64,000 nt of DNA from Melioribacteraceae bacterium (GCA_016927595.1 JAFGMI010000030.1:22566-86565); one strand, 5' to 3'; positions 1 through 9,898 are shown, numbered from the stretch's first letter. Notes: generated from the sequence alone by a model not told the origin. Numbers and translations are program-made.

Positions 1-432
1 CAGCAGGCTGACACGGGTACTAAAATGGTTCATATCGGCAAGAACACCAGGAGTACGATTGTATCGAAAGGTATTTCAGCAGGAAGGAGTAATAATTCGT
101 ACCGTGGTCTTGTTAAAGTACTAAAAGGTGCGGATGGTGCTCGGAATTTCTCACAATGTGATTCAATGCTCATGGGGGATAAATGCGGCGCTCATACCTT
201 TCCTTACATAGAAGTTGATAATGACTCTGCAATGGTCGAGCATGAAGCTACTACTTCTAAAGTTGGTGAAGATCAGATTTTTTATCTGAACCAGAGAGGA
301 ATTTCGACCGAAGATGCGGTTAATTTGATAGTTAATGGATTTTGTAAGGAAGTTTTCAACGAATTGCCGATGGAATTCGCAGTTGAAGCGCAGAAGCTGC
401 TTGCGATCAGTCTTGAAGGCAGCGTAGGTTAA
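1..432 (+). CDS. sufB: SufB, Fe-S scaffold subunit (C-terminal part)
   Basis: The frame is open from base 1, so the gene begins before the window and only its last 143 codons are present. The protein is the SufB subunit of the SufBCD scaffold, which assembles Fe-S clusters in the cytoplasm. The visible part has the SufB/SufD beta-helix end: a THTKM-like stretch reading [11 protein letters not shown] at the very start, then [15 protein letters not shown] and the cysteine-containing [17 protein letters not shown] segment, which is typical of SufB. It is followed 37 bp later by sufC in the same direction, so it is the upstream gene of the SUF operon seen here. What lies before it cannot be told. 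Confidence 0.95.
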   Translation, partial: QQADTGTKMVHIGKNTRSTIVSKGISAGRSNNSYRGLVKVLKGADGARNFSQCDSMLMGDKCGAHTFPYIEVDNDSAMVEHEATTSKVGEDQIFYLNQRGISTEDAVNLIVNGFCKEVFNELPMEFAVEAQKLLAISLEGSVG

Positions 433-469
433 TATAAATTTTTCAAAATGAAAATTACAGGAAATAAAA

Positions 470-1234
470 ATGATAAAGATTAAAGACTTAAAAGCGGAAA
501 TTGAAGGAAAGCAAATATTAAACGGTTTGAACCTGGAAGTAAATCCGGGTGAAGTCCACGCTATAATGGGTCCTAACGGATCCGGGAAAAGTACACTGGC
601 AAATGTGCTTGCTGGTAATGAGGGATATGAAGTTACCGGCGGTAATGTTACCTTTTTCGGGAAGGACCTGTTGGAAATGGCACCTGAAGATCGCGCAAGG
701 GAAGGATTATTTCTTGCATTTCAGTACCCTATTGAAATTCCCGGTGTATCTAATTCAACGTTTTTAAAAACCGCAATAAATGAAATAAGAAAATATAAAG
801 GCGAACCTGAAATAACAGCTAAAGAATTTTTACAGTTAATGAGAGAGAAATCCGAAATACTTGGAATGACGGATTCTTTAATAAACAGGTCGGTGAACAC
901 AGGATTTTCCGGCGGGGAGAAAAAAAGAAATGAAATCTTTCAGCTTCTGATGATGAATCCTAAACTCGCTTTACTCGATGAAACCGATTCCGGACTGGAT
1001 ATTGATGCTTTAAAAATAGTATCGAAAGGTGTTAATGAATTCAGATCTAATGACAATGCTGTAATCGTGGTTACACATTATCAGAGACTACTTAACTACA
1101 TTGTTCCGGATTTTGTTCACGTACTTTATAAAGGTAGAATTATTAAATCCGGCACTAAAGAACTGGCACTTGAACTCGAAGAGAAAGGTTATGACTGGGT
1201 GACAAATGGTGAACTTCAGGAAACAGCTGTTTAA
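470..1234 (+). CDS. sufC: SufC, Fe-S assembly ATPase
   Basis: ABC-type ATPase of the SufBCD complex (254 aa, normal length). Visible motifs are Walker A GPNGSGKST (about residues 35-43), the SufC-type signature FSGGEKKRNE, Walker B LALLDETDSGLD and a switch histidine in VVTHYQRLL. The ETDSGLD form of Walker B is characteristic of SufC. It lies between sufB and sufD, 14 bp before sufD, and is clearly co-transcribed with them. The start ATG follows a weak purine run (ggaaataaaa). Confidence 0.97.
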   Translation: MIKIKDLKAEIEGKQILNGLNLEVNPGEVHAIMGPNGSGKSTLANVLAGNEGYEVTGGNVTFFGKDLLEMAPEDRAREGLFLAFQYPIEIPGVSNSTFLKTAINEIRKYKGEPEITAKEFLQLMREKSEILGMTDSLINRSVNTGFSGGEKKRNEIFQLLMMNPKLALLDETDSGLDIDALKIVSKGVNEFRSNDNAVIVVTHYQRLLNYIVPDFVHVLYKGRIIKSGTKELALELEEKGYDWVTNGELQETAV

Positions 1235-1248
1235 AGGAGAAAGAAAAA

Positions 1249-2586
1249 ATGGCAATCAATAAGGAATTTGAATCAGCAAAAAACTGGTATATAAATAATT
1301 ACAAGGAATTTTCAGCAGGATTAAACGGTTTATCTAAATCATTTTTTACACCTTTACGCGAAAATGCAATTAAAGACCTTGGTAAGCTGGGGTTTCCTAC
1401 AACAAAAAATGAAGAATGGAGATACACCAATATAAGTCCGTTACTAAAAAATAATTTCATTCCCGCCGCCGCTTCCAGGGAAATTTCGTTACATTTTGAA
1501 GATATTAAAAACAAGCTTTTTACAGGTTTTGAACACCACCTCCTGGTTTTTATTAACGGAATATTCAGTGAAGAACTATCATCGGTATCAAACATACCCT
1601 CAGGTGTTATAGTGGACAGTTTCGGCAAATTGCTCAGGAACAATCCCGAAGTGATCGAAAAGTATATTGACAATTTTAATAATGTTCAGACTGCTTTTGA
1701 TGCTCTTAACACCGCATATACAACTGACGGATTAGTAGTAATAGTCCCCGACGGCAAGGTAATTGATAAACCTGTTCAGGCGCTTTACCTGAATGGAGAT
1801 GATGAAAATAACGTTCTGATTTCCCCGAGGAATTTAGTGATAGTTGGCAAAAATTCGCATGCTTCTGTTGTTACGGTCTACGAACCAGGCGCGGAACAGA
1901 AATATTTTACAAATATTACAACCAATATTTTTGTAGATGAGAACGGAAATCTCGACTTGTATAAGATACAGAACGAATCGGAGGATTCATATCATATTGA
2001 AAAAGTAGATGCGGTTCAGAATAAGCAGAGCGTCTTCAGTCATTATAATATCTTATTCGGAGGCGGACTGGTAAGAAATGACATAAACACCGCTATGAAC
2101 GATGAGTTTATCGAGACTAATTATTATGGATTATACCTGGGAAACAACAAGCAGCATATCGATAATCATACATTTGTAGATCATGCCATGCCGAATTGTG
2201 TGAGCAATGAGTTGTATAAAGGTATTCTTGACGACAAAGCGCATGGGGTTTTTAACGGTAAGATAATGGTACGGAAAGATGCTCAGAAAACCAACGCCTA
2301 TCAATCAAACAAAACAGTGCTGTTATCCAAAGAAGCAACTATCGATACCAAACCTCAACTGGAAATTTTCGCGGATGATGTAAAGTGTTCTCATGGAGCA
2401 ACAATAGGTCATTTGGATGACGAAGCTTATTTTTATATTCGTTCAAGAGGTATACCTGCGGAACTTGCAAAATCTATTTTAATAAGAGCTTTTGCAAATG
2501 ATGTTGTGGAGAAAATAAAAATAGATGGTCTAAAGGAACAAATAAATCACTTAATTTTCGAACATCTTCACAGAATTGAAATTTAA
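1249..2586 (+). CDS. sufD: SufD, Fe-S scaffold subunit
   Basis: SufD partner of SufB in the SufBC2D scaffold; 445 aa. The N-terminal helical part (to about residue 110, with the NEEWRYTN motif) is followed by the beta-helix and a C-terminal core ending in CSHGATIGHLDDEAYFYIRSRG, the hallmark SufD segment. The start ATG has a good AAAGGAG ribosome binding site 9 bases upstream. Its stop overlaps the sufS start (TAATG), which implies translational coupling. Confidence 0.96.
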   Translation: MAINKEFESAKNWYINNYKEFSAGLNGLSKSFFTPLRENAIKDLGKLGFPTTKNEEWRYTNISPLLKNNFIPAAASREISLHFEDIKNKLFTGFEHHLLVFINGIFSEELSSVSNIPSGVIVDSFGKLLRNNPEVIEKYIDNFNNVQTAFDALNTAYTTDGLVVIVPDGKVIDKPVQALYLNGDDENNVLISPRNLVIVGKNSHASVVTVYEPGAEQKYFTNITTNIFVDENGNLDLYKIQNESEDSYHIEKVDAVQNKQSVFSHYNILFGGGLVRNDINTAMNDEFIETNYYGLYLGNNKQHIDNHTFVDHAMPNCVSNELYKGILDDKAHGVFNGKIMVRKDAQKTNAYQSNKTVLLSKEATIDTKPQLEIFADDVKCSHGATIGHLDDEAYFYIRSRGIPAELAKSILIRAFANDVVEKIKIDGLKEQINHLIFEHLHRIEI

Positions 2587-3860
2587 TGCAGAATGAATCT
2601 GAAACGGTAGTCAAGTCCAGAACTCCGTTAAAATATCGGGAATTCAACATCGATCAGATCCGTGATGATTTTCCGATATTGAAGAGAACTGTAAACGGAA
2701 AACAACTTGTATATTTAGACAACGCAGCCACGACTCAGAAACCGCAGTCGGTAATTGATGCAACAACACATTATTATACTTTCGAAAACGCCAATATTCA
2801 CAGGGGTTTACATTTCCTGAGCGAAGTTGCTACCGAATCGTATGAGCAGGCAAGATTAAAAGTGAAAGAGTATATAAATGCTATGAGCGCTTCGGAGATA
2901 ATATTTGTCCGTGGTGCTACTGAAGCAATTAATCTGCTTGCAAATACTATGTGCCGTGCAGGAATTATTGGCGAAGGCGATGAAATAATAATTACCGAAA
3001 TGGAGCATCATGCTAATATTGTTCCCTGGCAATTGATGTGCGAGCGGAATAAGGCAAAACTTAAAGTTGTACCTATTGATGATAACGGTGATATAATAGT
3101 CGGGGAATATGATAAATTAATTAACGATAAAACAAAACTTGTTTCAATAGTACATATATCCAATGCACTCGGAACAATTAACCCGGTAAAAGAAATAATC
3201 AAAACCGCTCACAGCAGAGGTGTGCCTGTGATTATAGATGGCTCACAGGCAGTTCAGCATCAGGCTGTAGATGTTCAGGAACTTGATTGCGACTTCTATG
3301 TTTTCTCTGGACATAAGATGTATGGACCCACCGGAATAGGTATACTTTACGGTAAAACAAAAATGCTCGAAAACCTTCCGCCATACCAGGGCGGCGGAGA
3401 TATGATACGCAAAGTAACATTCGAAAAAACCACATTTGATGATCTCCCTAACAAGTTTGAAGCAGGTACACCGAATATTGCCGGGGGAATCGGACTTGGC
3501 GTTGCTGTCGATTACTTGAAATCATTCAATATGAGTAACATCATCAAACACGAAGAAGAATTACTGAATTACGCAACTGAAAAATTACTGCAGATTGAGG
3601 GATTAAGAATTATCGGGAATGCAAAAAAGAAATCCTCCGTTGTATCTTTTGTAATTGATGGTATTCATCCATATGATATCGGAACTATAATTGATACCGA
3701 TGGTATTGCGATTCGCACAGGACATCATTGCACGCAGCCCATCATGCAGAGATATAATTTACCCGCAACTGCGAGAGCATCGTTCGCTTTGTACAATACA
3801 CTGGAAGAAGTCGATAAGCTGGTCGTTGGGATTAAAAAAGTTATTTCAATGTTTAAATAA
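2586..3860 (+). CDS. sufS: SufS, group II cysteine desulfurase
   Basis: PLP-dependent cysteine desulfurase (424 aa) that releases sulfur from cysteine for cluster assembly. Visible motifs are the substrate-side LDNAATTQKP near residue 45, the EMEHHANIVPW segment, the PLP lysine in SGHKMYGPTGIG and the catalytic cysteine in RTGHHCTQP. The short loop around that cysteine is the group II (SufS/CsdA) form. No SufE or SufU gene is seen in the window, so the sulfur acceptor is unknown. The start is coupled to the sufD stop. Confidence 0.96.
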   Translation: MQNESETVVKSRTPLKYREFNIDQIRDDFPILKRTVNGKQLVYLDNAATTQKPQSVIDATTHYYTFENANIHRGLHFLSEVATESYEQARLKVKEYINAMSASEIIFVRGATEAINLLANTMCRAGIIGEGDEIIITEMEHHANIVPWQLMCERNKAKLKVVPIDDNGDIIVGEYDKLINDKTKLVSIVHISNALGTINPVKEIIKTAHSRGVPVIIDGSQAVQHQAVDVQELDCDFYVFSGHKMYGPTGIGILYGKTKMLENLPPYQGGGDMIRKVTFEKTTFDDLPNKFEAGTPNIAGGIGLGVAVDYLKSFNMSNIIKHEEELLNYATEKLLQIEGLRIIGNAKKKSSVVSFVIDGIHPYDIGTIIDTDGIAIRTGHHCTQPIMQRYNLPATARASFALYNTLEEVDKLVVGIKKVISMFK

Positions 3861-3870
3861 AAATATTTTT

Positions 3871-4182
3871 ATGGATAAAGGTAAACTTGAGCAGCAAATT
3901 ATAAGTACATTAAAAACCGTTTTTGATCCTGAAATTCCTGTGGATATTTGGGAATTAGGATTGATATATGAGATTAAGATTAGTGATGATTACGATGTAT
4001 ATATAAAAATGACACTCACATCGCCAGCCTGTCCCGTAGCAGGAAGCCTGCCGGGAGAAGTACAAGGAAAAGTTGAGGGAATAAAAGAGGTCAACGATGT
4101 AATTATTGATCTTGTGTGGGATCCTCCATGGGATAAAGATATGATGACCGAAGAAGCAAAATTGGAATTAGGTTTTTTATAA
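3871..4182 (+). CDS. MIP18/PaaD-like Fe-S assembly protein
   Basis: A 103-aa single-domain protein of the DUF59/MIP18 family, the SufT/PaaD-like member common in SUF operons and implicated in Fe-S maturation. Visible are the family's DPEIPVDIWELGLIY N-terminal block, the TSPACPVAG cysteine motif and the DVIIDLVWDPPW end. I chose the ATG at 3871, ten bases after the sufS stop. The open frame extends back to 3691, but that part lies inside sufS and does not resemble the family. No clear ribosome binding site is seen, which is common here. It is part of the suf operon. Confidence 0.92.
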   Translation: MDKGKLEQQIISTLKTVFDPEIPVDIWELGLIYEIKISDDYDVYIKMTLTSPACPVAGSLPGEVQGKVEGIKEVNDVIIDLVWDPPWDKDMMTEEAKLELGFL

Positions 4183-4206
4183 TCAATTATTCGAAAGGAA
4201 TCACAA

Positions 4207-4743
4207 ATGTTTAATATACAATCACGTCCACCGATTTATGATCCTGAAGCAGTTCAACCGATGAGGGATGAATTAGTATTCTGCGGCTTCGAAGAATTAT
4301 CGACACCCGAAAAGGTTGATGAAGTTTTATCTGCTGAAAGTAACGAAACCATCCTGGTTATGATTAATTCTGTCTGCGGATGCGCCGCAGGAAGTGCCAG
4401 ACCGGGTGTAACGAAAGCTCTTCAGCACAATAAAATACCCGATAGATTTGTAACGGTATTCGCCGGACAAGACAGGGATGCCGTAGACCATTTGAGGAAT
4501 AATTACCTGGGGAAATTCCCTCCTTCATCACCGTCGGTTGCTTTAGTTAAAAACGGCGAAGTACTTTATATGCTTCACAGGCATAATATTGAAGGTAAAT
4601 ATCCTGATCAAATAGCAGAGGAACTCACAAAGGTTTTTGATGAAACTTCCCAAAGACAGGGTCCTTCGATTCCCAAAGAGCAGTACGAAAAACTGGAACA
4701 CGCAGTCGCATGCGGCTCTAAAATTCCATTAAATGAAAACTGA
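4207..4743 (+). CDS. BrxA/BrxB-type bacilliredoxin
   Basis: Thiol-disulfide protein of the YphP/YqiW (bacilliredoxin) family, 178 aa. The family motif CGC is seen in NSVCGCAAGSARPG (about residue 57), followed by the FAGQDREA-like FAGQDRDAV and the PPSSPS block. Known members reduce mixed disulfides formed with low-molecular-weight thiols. It carries about 30 extra C-terminal residues beyond the usual ~145, ending with a lone cysteine (VACGSKIP). It is last in the SUF operon, 24 bp after the MIP18 gene and upstream of a strong terminator, which suggests a role in protecting or reactivating Fe-S assembly thiols (inference). Confidence 0.9.
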   Translation: MFNIQSRPPIYDPEAVQPMRDELVFCGFEELSTPEKVDEVLSAESNETILVMINSVCGCAAGSARPGVTKALQHNKIPDRFVTVFAGQDRDAVDHLRNNYLGKFPPSSPSVALVKNGEVLYMLHRHNIEGKYPDQIAEELTKVFDETSQRQGPSIPKEQYEKLEHAVACGSKIPLNEN

Positions 4744-4753
4744 TAATGAAGAG

Positions 4754-4790
4754 AGGATTAAGAGCATCGCAATTGCTCTTAATCCTTTAT
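4754..4790 (+). terminator. Rho-independent terminator of the suf operon
   Basis: A perfect 13-bp stem (AGGATTAAGAGCA with TGCTCTTAATCCT) around a 7-base loop, followed by a T-rich run. It closes the suf operon and separates it from the Rrf2 gene. Confidence 0.88.
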
Positions 4791-4816
4791 TTAATTAATA
4801 AAAAAGAAATTCTGAA

Positions 4817-5296
4817 ATGAAGTTCAGTGCACAGGAGGAATACGGTATCAGATGTCTGATAAGAATCGGAAAATTCTACGACAAAGGAATTGCACCGACT
4901 ATTCCGCAGATTAGCAGTGAAGAAAAATTGTCTCAGCACAATGTTGCGAAGATACTTCGTGTACTAAGGCTTGGCGGTATACTGGAAAGCGAAAGAGGGC
5001 ATAACGGCGGTTACACACTTTCAAGACCACCTGAAGAGATAAGGATCGGAAATGTGCTTTCGGTACTGGGTGGCAGACTGTTCGACGATGAATTCTGCAC
5101 ACACCATGCAGGCTCTGTATCAATATGCACACATACTGTTGATTGTTCTGTAAGATCGCTTTGGAAAATTATTCAGAGCGCAGTAGATGATGTAATTGAA
5201 CAACTGACATTACGTGATCTTCTGGGTAAAGAAGAGGAACTATTTTTTAAGCTAAATAACTCTATTTCCGGTTATAGTTCAGCCGCCTCAAAATGA
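4817..5296 (+). CDS. Rrf2-family regulator, IscR/SufR-like
   Basis: Winged-helix transcription regulator of the Rrf2 family (159 aa). The N-terminal helix-turn-helix covers residues 1-70, with the typical YGIRCLIRI start and the wing ERGHNGGYTLSRPP. Three cysteines follow at about residues 94, 104 and 110 (C-x9-C-x5-C), the place where IscR and related proteins hold an Fe-S cluster. Placement right after the suf operon suggests it senses cluster status and controls suf; this is inferred from the family and the context. It has its own transcript start after the terminator and converges with the minus-strand gene 8 bp downstream. Confidence 0.93.
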   Translation: MKFSAQEEYGIRCLIRIGKFYDKGIAPTIPQISSEEKLSQHNVAKILRVLRLGGILESERGHNGGYTLSRPPEEIRIGNVLSVLGGRLFDDEFCTHHAGSVSICTHTVDCSVRSLWKIIQSAVDDVIEQLTLRDLLGKEEELFFKLNNSISGYSSAASK

Positions 5297-5304
5297 TTGT
5301 ATGA

Positions 5305-8142
5305 TCAGTCTGAAACTTCATCTACCAGGTAGACTATAGATTTATAATTTATACCGCTGTGTTCCGATAATCCGATTTCACAAGTACGACTGTTGGAATA
5401 ACCTTCACGGCAATTCTCCGGCAACTGATCTTTAAGATTTCGCAGAGCTGATTTATTAAGTTCCGGATAAGTAAAACCGCGGTCGCCTGCAAAACCACAG
5501 CATCCGACATCTTTCGGTATAATTACATTTTCAGCGCATGCCTCAGCAACTGTTTTAAATTTGTTTTCCAAACCCATTTTAGTTGAGCTGCAGGTCACAT
5601 GGAGTGATATTGTTCTGTTACTTTTTGAAATCTTAAGCCTTTCAAGCAGGTAATCATGAATGAATTCGACCTGTTCGAAAATCTGTGCTCCTTTATATGT
5701 TGAATTTTGTGAATTTATAAATTCCTTTATTCTGTATAGGCAGGGACTCATATCAAAAAGTACCGGGTATTTCCAATTATCGGAAGCTGCTTGAAGCGCC
5801 GACAATAATTCTTCTGCCTTTTTCTTCCCTTGTTTTTTATAACCTTTACTGTCGAATGCCATACCGCAGCAGAGATTGTTAACATTGTCAGGGTAAATTA
5901 TCTGATAACCTGCCTTGTGCAGCAGATTTACTGTTACTTCAGGAACTGATTTAGTTGTTTCATAATCTGAAGCCGTTCCCATTGTTCTCGTTATACAGCT
6001 TGGGAAATAGACTACCTTGCTGTTGCTTTCGGGAGAAATTACAGACAAATATTTTGTGCCTGCGCCTCTCGGAATAAGTTTGTTGTATTTTGGTACCTTG
6101 TTAAAACTTACCTTCGTCAGAATTCCCGAGGCAGTACAGATAATCCTTTCTCCCAAAAGTTTCACCGTAAAATTAACGGCATTTAAAAAATTCCTAATTG
6201 CTGATGTTGCAGAATTCATGTTTTCCGATAACACTTCTGCGATAGAATCTGCAGTAGGTGAAACTGCCTCAGCTCTGAGTTCCTTAATTAATTTGCCCGT
6301 ATCAATTTCTACGGGGCAACTTAATGCACACAAACCGTCAGTTGCACAGGTCTGGTTACCGTAATAGTTAAAATCTTTCACAAGTTCATTAAGTTCATCA
6401 AAGCTGCCGGATATAGATCTTAGTCTTTGTATCTCACGCCAAACAACTATTCTCTGCCGCGGGGTTATCGTTAAATCTTTCGAGGGACAGTTCACTTCGC
6501 AAAAACCGCACTCGATACATTTATCGATAATTTCATTTGCAACAGGCATCGGTTTAAGATTTTTAATATGAATCTGCGGGTCTTCATTCAACACAACACC
6601 CGGATTCAGTATATTCTGCGGGTCAAAAAAGGATTTAATTTTTTTCATTAATTCATAAGCTTCTTCGCCCCATTCCTTTACCACAAACGGAGCCATGTTT
6701 CTGCCTGTTCCGTGTTCCGCTTTCAGTGCACCATCATATTTATCAACAACAAGATTAACAACCTCATTCATAAATGAATTATAACGTTTTACTTCGGACT
6801 CCGTATTAAAATCCTGACCGAACACAAAATGAAGATTACCCTCGAGTGAATGCCCGAAAATTATAGCTTCGTTATAATGGTACTTTTTAAAAAGACTCTG
6901 CAGATCCAACGCTGCATCAGCCAATTTATCCACACTAAAACAAACGTCTTCTATAATCACCGTCGTTCCGGCTTTGCGCATTGCTCCTACAGAGGGGAAC
7001 AAGCCTTTTCTGATTTTCCATAATTGTTCATACTCCCATTTTACTGATGTAAATTCAGGAGGCATCTCAAATTCGAAATTATCTATTGATTCGAGTACGA
7101 TTTTGATGTTGGACTTTAACTCAGTTTCATTATTTGCAGATGTTTCAATTAACAATGCGGTTGCTGTTGCTGATAGAGAGCTTAAGAATCCCGGCATACC
7201 CGGTTTGTTCTCAACCGAGCGCAGTGCGGCTCTGTCCATTATTTCGACAGCATCTACCGGACACTTTTTAAGAGGGGGAATTGCCGAACACGCATCTTTA
7301 ATGCTCTTGAATAATATTAATGCGGAAGCTTTATAGGGCTCGTCCGCCACTGTATAATAAGTTACTTCTGAAATAAAACCGAGTGTTCCTTCAGAACCTA
7401 TCATCAGATGTTGAATAATATCGATTGGGTCCTCAAAATCTACCAGCGAATTAATGCTATAACCGGTAGTATTTTTCATCTTATATTTTGACCTGATCCT
7501 GTCCGATAATATTTTATTGCTCTTTAAAGAAGCCGACAGGTTTAAAATATCCTCAATCAGTTTTCCATTATTGGCTTTAAATTCACTTACGCTTTCAGTT
7601 GAAGCGGTATCGAGAAGAGTTCCATCACTGAATATAATACGCATGCTCTTTAAAGTATTATAACTGTTCTGTGCAGTTCCGCAGCACATTCCGCTTGCGT
7701 TATTAGCTGCAATACCACCTATCATTGCTGAATTAATTGAAGCTGGATCAGGACCGATTTTAAGATTGTAAGGTCTCAGTTCCAGGTTAGCACGGGAACC
7801 TATTACACCTGGCTGCAAAGAGATTGATGATAAATCATCACTGATTTTTAATTCTTTCCATCCGGTACCGAGCATCACAAGCACTGAATCTGTTACGGAT
7901 TGTCCGGATAGACTAGTTCCAGCGGCTCTGAAGGTTAAGGGGATATCAAGCTTGCGTGCTGACTTAATTATACGGACGACTTCCGTTTCGTTTTCAACTT
8001 TAATGACGAGTTTCGGTATAAGTCTGTATAAACTTGCATCTGTTCCGAATGCTAATAGTCGAAGCCTGTCGGTTATCAGGCGGTTGTCCGGAACGAATTT
8101 TTTAACCGAGGCTAAAAAATTCTCAAAATTATTTTCAGGCAT
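5305..8142 (-). CDS. FAD/Fe-S D-2-hydroxyacid (lactate-type) dehydrogenase
   Basis: A 945-aa fusion of a GlcD-like FAD oxidase and a GlpC/LutA-like Fe-S protein. Order: FAD-binding PCMH-type domain (about 30-260, TFRAAGTSLSGQSV and MIGGIAANNASGMCCG), FAD-oxidase C domain (to ~530, with the HGTGRNMAPF motif), a ferredoxin domain with two cysteine sets (CIECGFCEVNCP and CATDGLCALSCP), and two CCG domains (NLCCGMAF, GCCGFAGDRG). Family members oxidise D-lactate or other D-2-hydroxyacids and pass electrons to quinone or cytochrome. The exact substrate cannot be read. ATG at 8142 is preferred over the TTG one codon upstream. It lies 16 bp downstream of the aminopeptidase gene, probably one transcript. 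Confidence 0.88.
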   Translation of the reverse strand: MPENNFENFLASVKKFVPDNRLITDRLRLLAFGTDASLYRLIPKLVIKVENETEVVRIIKSARKLDIPLTFRAAGTSLSGQSVTDSVLVMLGTGWKELKISDDLSSISLQPGVIGSRANLELRPYNLKIGPDPASINSAMIGGIAANNASGMCCGTAQNSYNTLKSMRIIFSDGTLLDTASTESVSEFKANNGKLIEDILNLSASLKSNKILSDRIRSKYKMKNTTGYSINSLVDFEDPIDIIQHLMIGSEGTLGFISEVTYYTVADEPYKASALILFKSIKDACSAIPPLKKCPVDAVEIMDRAALRSVENKPGMPGFLSSLSATATALLIETSANNETELKSNIKIVLESIDNFEFEMPPEFTSVKWEYEQLWKIRKGLFPSVGAMRKAGTTVIIEDVCFSVDKLADAALDLQSLFKKYHYNEAIIFGHSLEGNLHFVFGQDFNTESEVKRYNSFMNEVVNLVVDKYDGALKAEHGTGRNMAPFVVKEWGEEAYELMKKIKSFFDPQNILNPGVVLNEDPQIHIKNLKPMPVANEIIDKCIECGFCEVNCPSKDLTITPRQRIVVWREIQRLRSISGSFDELNELVKDFNYYGNQTCATDGLCALSCPVEIDTGKLIKELRAEAVSPTADSIAEVLSENMNSATSAIRNFLNAVNFTVKLLGERIICTASGILTKVSFNKVPKYNKLIPRGAGTKYLSVISPESNSKVVYFPSCITRTMGTASDYETTKSVPEVTVNLLHKAGYQIIYPDNVNNLCCGMAFDSKGYKKQGKKKAEELLSALQAASDNWKYPVLFDMSPCLYRIKEFINSQNSTYKGAQIFEQVEFIHDYLLERLKISKSNRTISLHVTCSSTKMGLENKFKTVAEACAENVIIPKDVGCCGFAGDRGFTYPELNKSALRNLKDQLPENCREGYSNSRTCEIGLSEHSGINYKSIVYLVDEVSD

Positions 8143-8158
8143 CAATATTTATTTGTTT

Positions 8159-9547
8159 TTATGCGTTACAAGCTTCTTCAACTTCCGCAACAGTTTTCGG
8201 AATATGTCTGCCAAGCACTCTGTGACCGTTATCGGTAACTAAAACGTCATCCTCAATTCTTACCCCTCCGAAATCCAGGTACTCTTCTATTTTATCGTAG
8301 TTGATAAAATCCGAATGCTTGTTTTCATCTTTCCAGTTTTTAATCAGTTGTGGAATAAAGTAGCATCCTGGTTCTACGGTCAAAGTATGACCAGGTTGCA
8401 TGACCTTGGCAAATCTGAGATAAGCCAGCCCGAATTGCCCGCTCCGTTGTGTATTTTCGTCGTAGCCTACAAAATTTTCTCCCAATCCTTCCATATCATG
8501 TACATCAAGTCCGAGCATGTGTCCGAGTCCATGCGGAAAAAACAATGCATGAGCACCGTTTGAAACTGCATCTTCAGCATTGCCTTTCATTAATCCGATG
8601 TCTTTCAGACCTTCCGCAATTATTTGTGCTGCTTTTATATGACAATCGCGGAAAGAAATTCCCGGTTTAACCATTTCGATTGCCGAGGTTTCCGCTCTGA
8701 GAACGGTTTCATAAATTAATTTCTGTTTATCTGAAAACTTCCCGTTTACAGGGAAAGTTCTTGTAATATCGGAACAATAATGAAGATCCGATTCGGCACC
8801 AGAATCAAGTATTACAATGTCTCCGTCATTCATCATATTTTTGTGGAACGGATTGTGCAGAGTTTCTCCGTGAACCGAAAATATTACCGGGAATGAAATT
8901 CCGTTTCCCATTGCGATTGCCATTCCCTCGATCGGTCCCTGAACTTCCTTCTCAATCAGTCCGGGTCGTGTGTGTCTCATGGCGAGCAAATTCATATTAA
9001 GGCTTATATCCAGTGCCTTCTCCATTTCAGCAATTTCTTCATCGCTTTTAATTGACCTTTGTGAGACAACGGCTTTTATTAAATCAATCGAAGAACTTTC
9101 TTTAATTTTCGAATGATGAATTCCAAGCCATCCTTCAAAGTTGATTATAAGATCATGCTTAAATTGCGGGAGAAAATGAATGATTCGTTTTTCTGATTTT
9201 GCTTTCTGCAGTACTTTTTCAAGATCTTTGAATGGGAAAGTTTTTTCCACCCCCGAATTCTTTGCTTTTACCGAAAGCGGATCATCCGGTCCCATCCAAA
9301 CAACATCATCAAGTTCTCTATCGTTTCCAAAGAGCATATCGTTATCATTATCAATATCTATTATTCCAGCCAGACCGGGGAAATCAAGTCCGAAGTAGTA
9401 AAGGAAGCTGCTGTCCTGCCTGAATGGATATACTTCGGAAGGATAATTTCTTGGTGATTCATTATTCCCCGGGAAAAATATAAGTCCCGATCCAATAAGA
9501 TTTTTTAGTTCTTTTCTTCGTTCAAAATAGGTTGAAGAATTAAACAT
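8159..9547 (-). CDS. Xaa-Pro aminopeptidase (M24B family)
   Basis: Metallopeptidase of the aminopeptidase P family (462 aa), removing N-terminal residues before proline. The N-terminal AMP_N domain covers residues 1-150. The catalytic pita-bread domain follows, with all five metal ligands in recognisable blocks: ILDSGAESD, CSDITRTFP, FPHGLGHMLGLDVHD, TVEPGCYF and GVRIEDDVLV. The start is supported by a GGGAG ribosome binding site just upstream. It is the first gene of a two-gene minus-strand unit. Confidence 0.94.
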   Translation of the reverse strand: MFNSSTYFERRKELKNLIGSGLIFFPGNNESPRNYPSEVYPFRQDSSFLYYFGLDFPGLAGIIDIDNDNDMLFGNDRELDDVVWMGPDDPLSVKAKNSGVEKTFPFKDLEKVLQKAKSEKRIIHFLPQFKHDLIINFEGWLGIHHSKIKESSSIDLIKAVVSQRSIKSDEEIAEMEKALDISLNMNLLAMRHTRPGLIEKEVQGPIEGMAIAMGNGISFPVIFSVHGETLHNPFHKNMMNDGDIVILDSGAESDLHYCSDITRTFPVNGKFSDKQKLIYETVLRAETSAIEMVKPGISFRDCHIKAAQIIAEGLKDIGLMKGNAEDAVSNGAHALFFPHGLGHMLGLDVHDMEGLGENFVGYDENTQRSGQFGLAYLRFAKVMQPGHTLTVEPGCYFIPQLIKNWKDENKHSDFINYDKIEEYLDFGGVRIEDDVLVTDNGHRVLGRHIPKTVAEVEEACNA

Positions 9548-9898
9548 AACTTACTCCCGATGATTGGTATTAATATGCTATACTAAAATAGTAAATTATC
9601 AGCAAACAGACGTCATAACATTAACCGGAAATCATAAATTCTATATCTGTTTGAATTAAAGATGGCAGGATATTTCATCATATATCTGTCAGTTATTCCA
9701 ACATTCTAAAACAATTCTTTTCATGTCCGGCTTTAATTTTTTTCGCTAACAGCATCCGCATGTATTCGATAAAACTTAATCCGTGAAATCCAGAATCAGT
9801 TGTTAATAACCTAATATTGAATTTTAAAAAAAGCCTATTGCTATATTACAATAGGCTTCTGAATAATTTGGCGGGAGAAGTTAAAGAGAAAGTGATAG
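9548..9898. other. Intergenic region, 351 bp
   Basis: Holds the ccm operon terminator (9831-9858) and, presumably, the promoter of the minus-strand aminopeptidase unit near 9560-9620. No small ORF with a convincing ribosome binding site and no RNA gene was recognised. Confidence 0.6.
9831..9858 (-). terminator. Terminator of the ccm operon
   Basis: Perfect 10-bp stem AAGCCTATTG / CAATAGGCTT with an 8-base loop. Read on the minus strand it is followed by a run of T residues. It lies about 40 bp after the ccmF stop. Confidence 0.87.
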
